From assembly GCA_030141605.1 (NCBI GenBank), contig JAQGDQ010000009.1:1459001-1523000 (forward strand): a stretch of 64,000 nt of DNA, read 5' to 3'. Every line of letters begins with the position of its first letter. Position 1 is the first letter of the stretch. The DNA comes from Tubiluchus corallicola. Taxonomy: Eukaryota; Priapulida; Priapulimorpha; Priapulimorphida; Tubiluchidae. Below, in pieces: positions 58,560-64,000 of the stretch. The position numbers and the translations under genes were made by a program. Below the pieces are notes generated by a model, which worked only from the letters and a program-made list of their open reading frames with translations, did no database searches and was not told where the DNA came from.

Positions 58560-60010
58560 GTTTGCAACTGTGCAACAGACTGAACTAAACGAGCAGCCTA
58601 AACAAAGGATAGAGATAGAAACACTTTTTCTAAACTTTGGCCTAAAAAGGAATTTGGTTTCATTTTGTTTTCTTTCCGGTGATATTCTAACCGAAAACAA
58701 TAGCAGGGAAGTGAAAAATAGCAATAGTTTTAAATGTAGTGATAAAAACTGATCATAGCATACCGCTGTCACATAACTGACAGAAACATACCATAACAAA
58801 ATGAAATAAATAATATTAATATTGTGAATTAAAGAGGTGATTTAAGGGATGGCCACTCGCCAGAACACCCACAGAAGATTTGCTATGCTAGCTTGCTAGA
58901 ACCAGAAAAAGAATTATTCTTACTTACGTATATAATAAAATTGATTTCCCTGGTAGAATTTGAGGTCTTGTTACTGGTGTAGCGCATTGTCTTTTCAATT
59001 GTAATGCCAAGAGACGGACATGTGGAAAGCCTGCATATCTGATCCACAGTATGTTTCTCATGAGCTGTTTTTGCCATAATCGAATGCAATTATTGTACAT
59101 ACAACGTGGCATTCGTTGTTGCCTTCGTTTTTTTTGTAAGAGTCTAGCGATTTCTCTCTGCGCATACATGGCATTTAAACCTTTGTTGTAGTTGAACTTT
59201 TTACCCTGGAATACAAAAGCAACGAGTAATAGCACAGGAGAATTTGTTACATCAAAGTATTGCTGCATCATCAGAGAATTTATCACGCTCTCAGTACATG
59301 GTTTGTAATTTTATATCAGATCTATTGAGCCAGACTTGGCAGCCTGCAATATTAGAGAGTATTTATTGGAGATTCAAACAGATGCAGGGTTGAACTTAAC
59401 ATTTTCCAAAACACCTTGCAGGTTTTATAAACGTTGTGTCATCTTGAATTGCAGTTGTATTTTCAAACAAAACAATGGTGTATTCTTAACTGATGTTAAC
59501 TTCTATTCAGTCTATTGAACTTCTGTCAGGGTAGCTCCAGAAATTGTGTTATCAGAATTGAAGTTGAGAGTAATTTCCATGTTATACAGATCAGTTCAAT
59601 CTGTTATGTTATATCTCTTAAGAGTGTGCAAGGCATATGAGAAGCTTCCACAGAAAATATTAGGGGGCTTGAGGGCATAATAAAGTGTCTGCTCATTTGA
59701 CAATACTTTGACCTTTTAAATTATTGTGTTATTACTCGTTTCATTTGGCACCTTTTTGGCAAACTGTTACACTAGGTCAGAGCAGGTCCAGCATTACAAA
59801 TTTCAATACTGCCCAAACGCTGTAGAATGCTTATAATATTTTTTAAATTTTTATTTATTTATTTATTATTTTTGTTACTATTTTGATTAGACTTGATTCT
59901 TTTAGTCAATAAAGTGGATAAAATAAAATTGTTACGTTTTTCTGGTTCTGATCGTGATGCAGGTCGATTAATTTCGTCTTGACCCAAGAAACTGTACCTA
60001 TTTTTACAAT
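58560..60010. other. Divergent region between UTP15 and MMACHC
   Basis: Promoters of both genes should lie here; no clear core motif is seen. A minus-strand segment 59205-58928 behaves like an exon: TATTCCAG acceptor, 278 nt open, perfect GTAAGTAAG donor. Its product (KKFNYNKGLNAMYAQREIAR..., basic) matches nothing I recognise. A (TTTA)n run is at 59840-59869. Confidence 0.4.
58928..59205 (-). CDS. Possible orphan exon, unidentified basic protein segment
   Basis: Bounded by a good acceptor (TTTTGTATTCCAG) and a perfect donor (GTAAGTAAG), and open throughout (92 codons plus two bases). The frame is Arg/Lys/Gln-rich (QKKRRQQRMPRCMY, IRLWQKQLMRNILWIRYAGF). Upstream the frame stays open to an ATG at 59286, with a hydrophobic stretch SPVLLLVAFVF. 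No partner exon was found. It lies 370 bp upstream of the UTP15 ATG on the same strand. It may be a mobile-element fragment or chance. Confidence 0.25.
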
Positions 60011-63000
60011 ATGTCTGCGCCCTTAGAGGACTTGGAAACAGTGATACACAATTTGAAAGACATACTGTCTCCAAGTGGGTTTGAAAGCTACCCGTTTAAG
60101 GTAAGTTATTTTGTCGCCTTCAGCTATTGAATTACTCTGAGTTTACCCTAAGTTTTATGGAAAAATATTTTGGTGCAAATTTTATCACTACTTTGTAACT
60201 ATCTACAAGTACAATAAGTCTTGTGAGATAAGGTTATAGATGTTACTGAAGTATGTTCAATCAAACAATCAATCAATTTATTTCACTCCAGCAATACATA
60301 TACAGTACATCAACATACAATATTATTGAAACAAAAAGAAACAGTATAGGTAAAAAAAACGTTGATGAAGTCAAAATAACCAAATAAAAGAGTTGCTGTA
60401 TGATACCTTGAAAGCTCGGCTTGTTAAGGTGGCACAAATGAGTGAATGAAAGAATGGTTAGGGTTAGTAGACATGATGGAATGGGAAAAAATAGTAAGAT
60501 TAGGGATAGGAAGAAGGAAAAGAGGAGAAGAAACGACCACAGTGTATGTTTAATTTACATAGATATATATTAAAATAGCATTATAATTGATTGGAGGCCA
60601 TATATTGCGACTGCATGAGACATGGAACCATTAAAATTGTATTATAAGTATGAATCAAAAATGGTCCTTTTCAAGTACTTTTTGAAACTATAAATAGTTT
60701 TGTGTATTTTTACTTTGGCACTTTTTTTATTCCAGTTATTGGGGGCTGTGAATGCCTGGCACTATTAGTACGACAGTAAGGGACATGATATTCGTTGAAC
60801 CTTGTAAAGTAATGTTTAAGATTTGCTGTAATGGGATTTGCAAAGGAAGTGGGAAACAAGTTGTAGTATGTCTTGTACATATAAATAGACAAGTGATATA
60901 TAACCAAGTCTTCGAGAATTATTATACCGCATTCATTAAATAAGGACATACCAACAATGGTACGTTTAGATAAATTGTTTAATATTCTTATAAACTTTCT
61001 TTGATGCCTAGATAAGCTTATTAAGTTGGACGAATAAGATGTACCCCATATAATGCAGCAATATGTTAGGTATGGTAATACCAATGAATTATAAAGTGTT
61101 ATAAGATGAGATCTGTGTAATTTATTTTTAATAAAATTAATTATTCCCAGATTCTTAGCAATTTTTAAACTGATAGAATTGATATGTAGTTTCAGTCAAG
61201 ATTTTCATTAATTACAACGCCTAAGAATTTTATATTTGGAACTCTTTCGATTGCCTGTCCTTCAATGAATAAGTTAATGTCATTCGGGAGCCTCTTATTT
61301 ATAGAGTGAAATACAATGCATTTTGTTTTAGTTGGATTCAATGACAATTTGTTTGCTTTAAACCAATCAGCTATTAAAGGAAGTTTATTATTTATTTCAG
61401 GCACAGAGTAAGATTGTAAATCAAAAAATAATGTGGTGTCATCTGCACATTGAAATAGGTTATTGTTGGTTAAGACATGCGACAGTGCTACTGCATTTTA
61501 CCCGCAGCAACTTAAGAACAAGTCCGGTCGCTACCGCTAACTGTGCATTATAGATGTTATTCATGGTTGTTATAGTACAAATGACTAATATCTATTAGAG
61601 GTTTTATTTAACTTTAAGAGTTACATTAGTGGCATTATTAGAATTGAGCAAAACGCAGGCGTTCTGAATTTGAAGTTCTATTGGCATTGTTGGTGTATGC
61701 TAGAGTTCAGTGAAGTGTTTGACTGAGTTTGGCCCACTAAGTGGGTAATACTAATAGTAATGAAAATGATTTTCTTACAATGGCATTGTTATATAGCGTT
61801 TCTGTTTGCATTCAAGTGTGTGTAGGTGCAATATTATAACTTTTTACAAATTTCTTGTGAAGAATTTAATAGGTGAGAGACCAAAGGGAAAAACAAGTAA
61901 CAGGCATATTTAGCGTAGAAAAATGAGAAACAGCAGTGGAGCAGGTATTGTGACAAAACTGTAGGCATTCACGGACCAATAACTATACACTTCCTTTCAC
62001 GTCACGATACTTCAAGTCAGTTTCAACTTATAAGTTATTATTAACAAATCATTATTTTCATACTAAGATGTTTTACATGTGACTGATTACATATACCGTG
62101 ACCACAATCAGAGAAATCGGAGATAGTACTGAAAACCCTTTAAACAGAAAGTGCACCAAATAGAGGATATAAGATATCTGCAAATGTTGAGAAATGTTTC
62201 AAATAAATCTTGATGTCTGCAAGTTCAACGTCTTGCCGATCAGCAAATATCAAGCATCCAACTATTTCTTTAGGCCGGAAAAATCTAGAATTGGGTGGCA
62301 AAGTTTCCTCATGTTCATATTTCCTCTTTACTATTAATGTCAAGTTACAGAAGCATTGCCAAGAAATCATCATGCCTGCATTTAGAGCTCTGGTGGTTTG
62401 TCCATGAGATACTTCATTCATGCACTTTCTACAAGTGGAAAATCGTAGTATGCAAAGCACTGATCACACCCAAACTGGATGTATCAACCAATGCTTTGCA
62501 TCCATCGTACACCATCATCAAGGGATAAGGCAGTTTTGGTGTCGAAAATCAATGTTACAACAAAATTATAATGTGCAAGTACATTAGTTTGGGTTAGCTA
62601 GTGCCTGAAACCACCAAATTACTTTTACAAATTCTGTTAACATATTTGCTTTTACCATATCCACCATATTACAGCATACAGTAAACAAATTTGAAAACAG
62701 AAGTCTATAATGTTGGATATGTCCATCATGTCATGTATGGAGGGGTATATCATTTAGAATTCAATAAAAATTGTTTGCGATACACGTTCAAGATATTTGA
62801 TTATTGTTGCTTTTACAGGTTGGTCAATACAATGAATGTGTGGACGCGGTGTTTAAGCTGAACTACCATCCTGAAACATTGGCATTTGTAATCATCAGCA
62901 CACCACATATGTTTGAAAAAGCATTTAAAGAATTTATAACTAGACAGGAATGTGTTGGGGTTCGTGATCCAATTGATGAATGTGTTGCTTATCATTTCGA

Positions 63001-63591
63001 CAAAATTAAACAGGTAATGTTTATAGTAGAATTCGTTTTTTGTTTGAATTTAATTTATCGTTGGACACCTAAAACACTTACATTTAAGTCTAAAGAATAA
63101 ATCGCATGTAGTGTTCAAATTATTAATATGTCAGTAGATGCGTACAGGATTCGGTTGCCAATCAAGTGGTGTAGCCACTGATCTTGCAGCTTTTGTACCA
63201 TATGCATTTTGCATGGCAGAGACCTGTTTTCTAGTAATTCTTAGTATGCATATATTCAAGCAATATTGTTGCATCTGGATTTCTTAAGAACACAGTTTAT
63301 TATCTTAAATTATCAATGTCTAATTACCTTCTCATTAGCATATGTCGATAAGTTTTTTATAAGAATTCTCTTTCAAAGTCAAATTTGATACTAAAATATT
63401 TTTCATTTGCCGCAATGATTTTTTTCATTTCCCAGTTTTTTCCAGGACAAGTAATTACAGCTATACATGATTTTGAACTAACACCAACAAGACGACCGAA
63501 AGTGTTAGTGCAAACAGCAGGGCATGTAGCAGGAGCTGCTTATTATTATCAGAGGAAAGATGTGTCAAATGATCCATGGCCTAAAGACAGG
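60011..63591 (+). CDS. MMACHC: MMACHC (cobalamin-processing CblC protein), first three coding exons, 3' part beyond the window
   Basis: Cytosolic enzyme that binds vitamin B12, removes the upper axial ligand (decyanation or glutathione-dependent dealkylation) and passes cobalamin towards methionine synthase and methylmalonyl-CoA mutase. Exons 60011-60100, 62819-63013 and 63436-63591, all phase 0, give 147 residues, about half of the human protein. Diagnostic segments: [10 protein letters not shown] at the exon 1 end, [36 protein letters not shown], and [20 protein letters not shown] followed by YYQRKDV and DPWPKDR. These parallel the human DPVDQCVAYH and [22 protein letters not shown]. The donor after AGG (63592) precedes the expected CIHP-FGGW exon, which is not found before 64000. 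If intron 3 were retained, the frame would end [10 protein letters not shown]-stop. Intron 1 (2.7 kb) holds an antisense LINE. Confidence 0.94.
60255..61515 (-). mobile_element. 5'-truncated non-LTR retrotransposon (LINE) in MMACHC intron 1
   Basis: Antisense to MMACHC. Reading leftwards it begins inside the reverse transcriptase just before the catalytic block [15 protein letters not shown] (about 61465-61420; first residue Cys where Tyr is usual). It continues [17 protein letters not shown] and [15 protein letters not shown], is broken by a frameshift near 61195, and resumes with [20 protein letters not shown] and the C-terminal RT/thumb region, ending near 60710. A 3' UTR follows, ending in TGAT/CAAT tandem units at about 60257-60275, a tail seen in CR1/jockey-type elements. 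The N-terminal RT and endonuclease are missing, so the copy is dead. Family placement is inferred. Confidence 0.8.
61516..62818. other. Remainder of MMACHC intron 1
   Basis: A minus-strand open frame at 62140-62460 (106 codons, with [20 protein letters not shown]) overlaps plus-strand frames. The product is not recognised and may be a mobile-element relic. Elsewhere AT-rich DNA without features. Confidence 0.35.
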
Positions 63592-64000
63592 GTATATATT
63601 CATGATCTAGTGATTGCTCAGTAGGCTCATTGTGTTGCACACTGTTGATCAACAACATTGATTAAAAAAACTGTTAATTTTCTGTTTTACCATATCATGC
63701 AAAACACTGAATAAATGACTTTCTGAATTTTAAGAAGTTTACACACCAATTCAGATTATTCTAGTTTGAATGCCCTTTGAATGGACTGCTCAGAGATACA
63801 GCTTGAGCCGTCAAGTGTCAAATGTTTTCTATATCTTGGTAGTGTGTAAAAACATAAAAAATGACAGAAATAGTACGTTTTTATTTCTTGCAGATTGTTA
63901 CCAATGACATAAAGTAAACACTGAGATAAACTGTTGTAAGACCAGGTCGGTGTAAAAAATGCAAAAATGGTTTTGGCACATTGGTTACTTCACTCATATT
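63592..64000 (+). other. Start of MMACHC intron 3, cut by the window edge
   Basis: No sequence resembling the expected C-terminal exon occurs here. AT-rich, with no other feature. Confidence 0.6.

Noticed and set aside
62140-62460. 106-codon minus-strand frame as a gene in MMACHC intron 1
   Set aside because: No recognisable domain or splice partner, and overlapping frames are open on the other strand.

Overview
This is a window of animal nuclear DNA. The genes are split by introns with GT-AG borders, the non-coding DNA is AT-rich, and microsatellites, MITE-like elements and decayed retrotransposons are common. The encoded proteins (a tailless-class nuclear receptor, RWDD1, STIL, UTP15, MMACHC) are those of an animal. 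The receptor's DNA-binding domain carries the CDGCAGFFK P-box I associate with fly tailless, and the repeat landscape looks like that of an invertebrate. I cannot name the phylum or species.

Layout. (1) 1884-14474, minus strand: a complete NR2E1/tailless (TLX) receptor gene in eight coding exons, including a 19-nt micro-exon, with a CRE/CCAAT promoter just upstream (about 14640-14760). (2) 4350-6766, plus strand: a small, previously unlisted three-exon gene model (129 aa) interleaved with the receptor. Its exons lie in receptor introns and its first intron contains two receptor exons. (3) About 14.8-32.6 kb: an 18-kb stretch with no recognisable host gene. It holds simple repeats, a decayed reverse-transcriptase fragment and a 66-bp duplicated segment, and is a reasonable place for regulatory DNA of the receptor. 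(4) 32594-38077, minus: RWDD1 in six exons, with two TIR elements in one intron. (5) 38.1-41.65 kb: divergent intergenic space containing a 777-bp inverted-repeat element and a possible first exon of STIL. (6) 41659-54241, plus: the centriole duplication protein STIL in 14 exons, with a 33-bp minisatellite, a MITE and a tRNA-like repeat in its introns. (7) 54733-58559, minus: UTP15 in three exons, converging tail-to-tail on STIL with a palindromic two-strand poly(A) signal between them. (8) 60011 to the right edge, plus: the first three coding exons of MMACHC, whose first intron holds an antisense 5'-truncated LINE. The gene continues beyond the window.

The neighbours do not form a pathway. 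They are housekeeping genes (ribosome biogenesis, cobalamin processing, translation-GTPase cofactor, centriole assembly) beside a developmental regulator. Exon borders were set by hand from reading-frame continuity, splice consensus and remembered family sequences. No alignment or database search was run.
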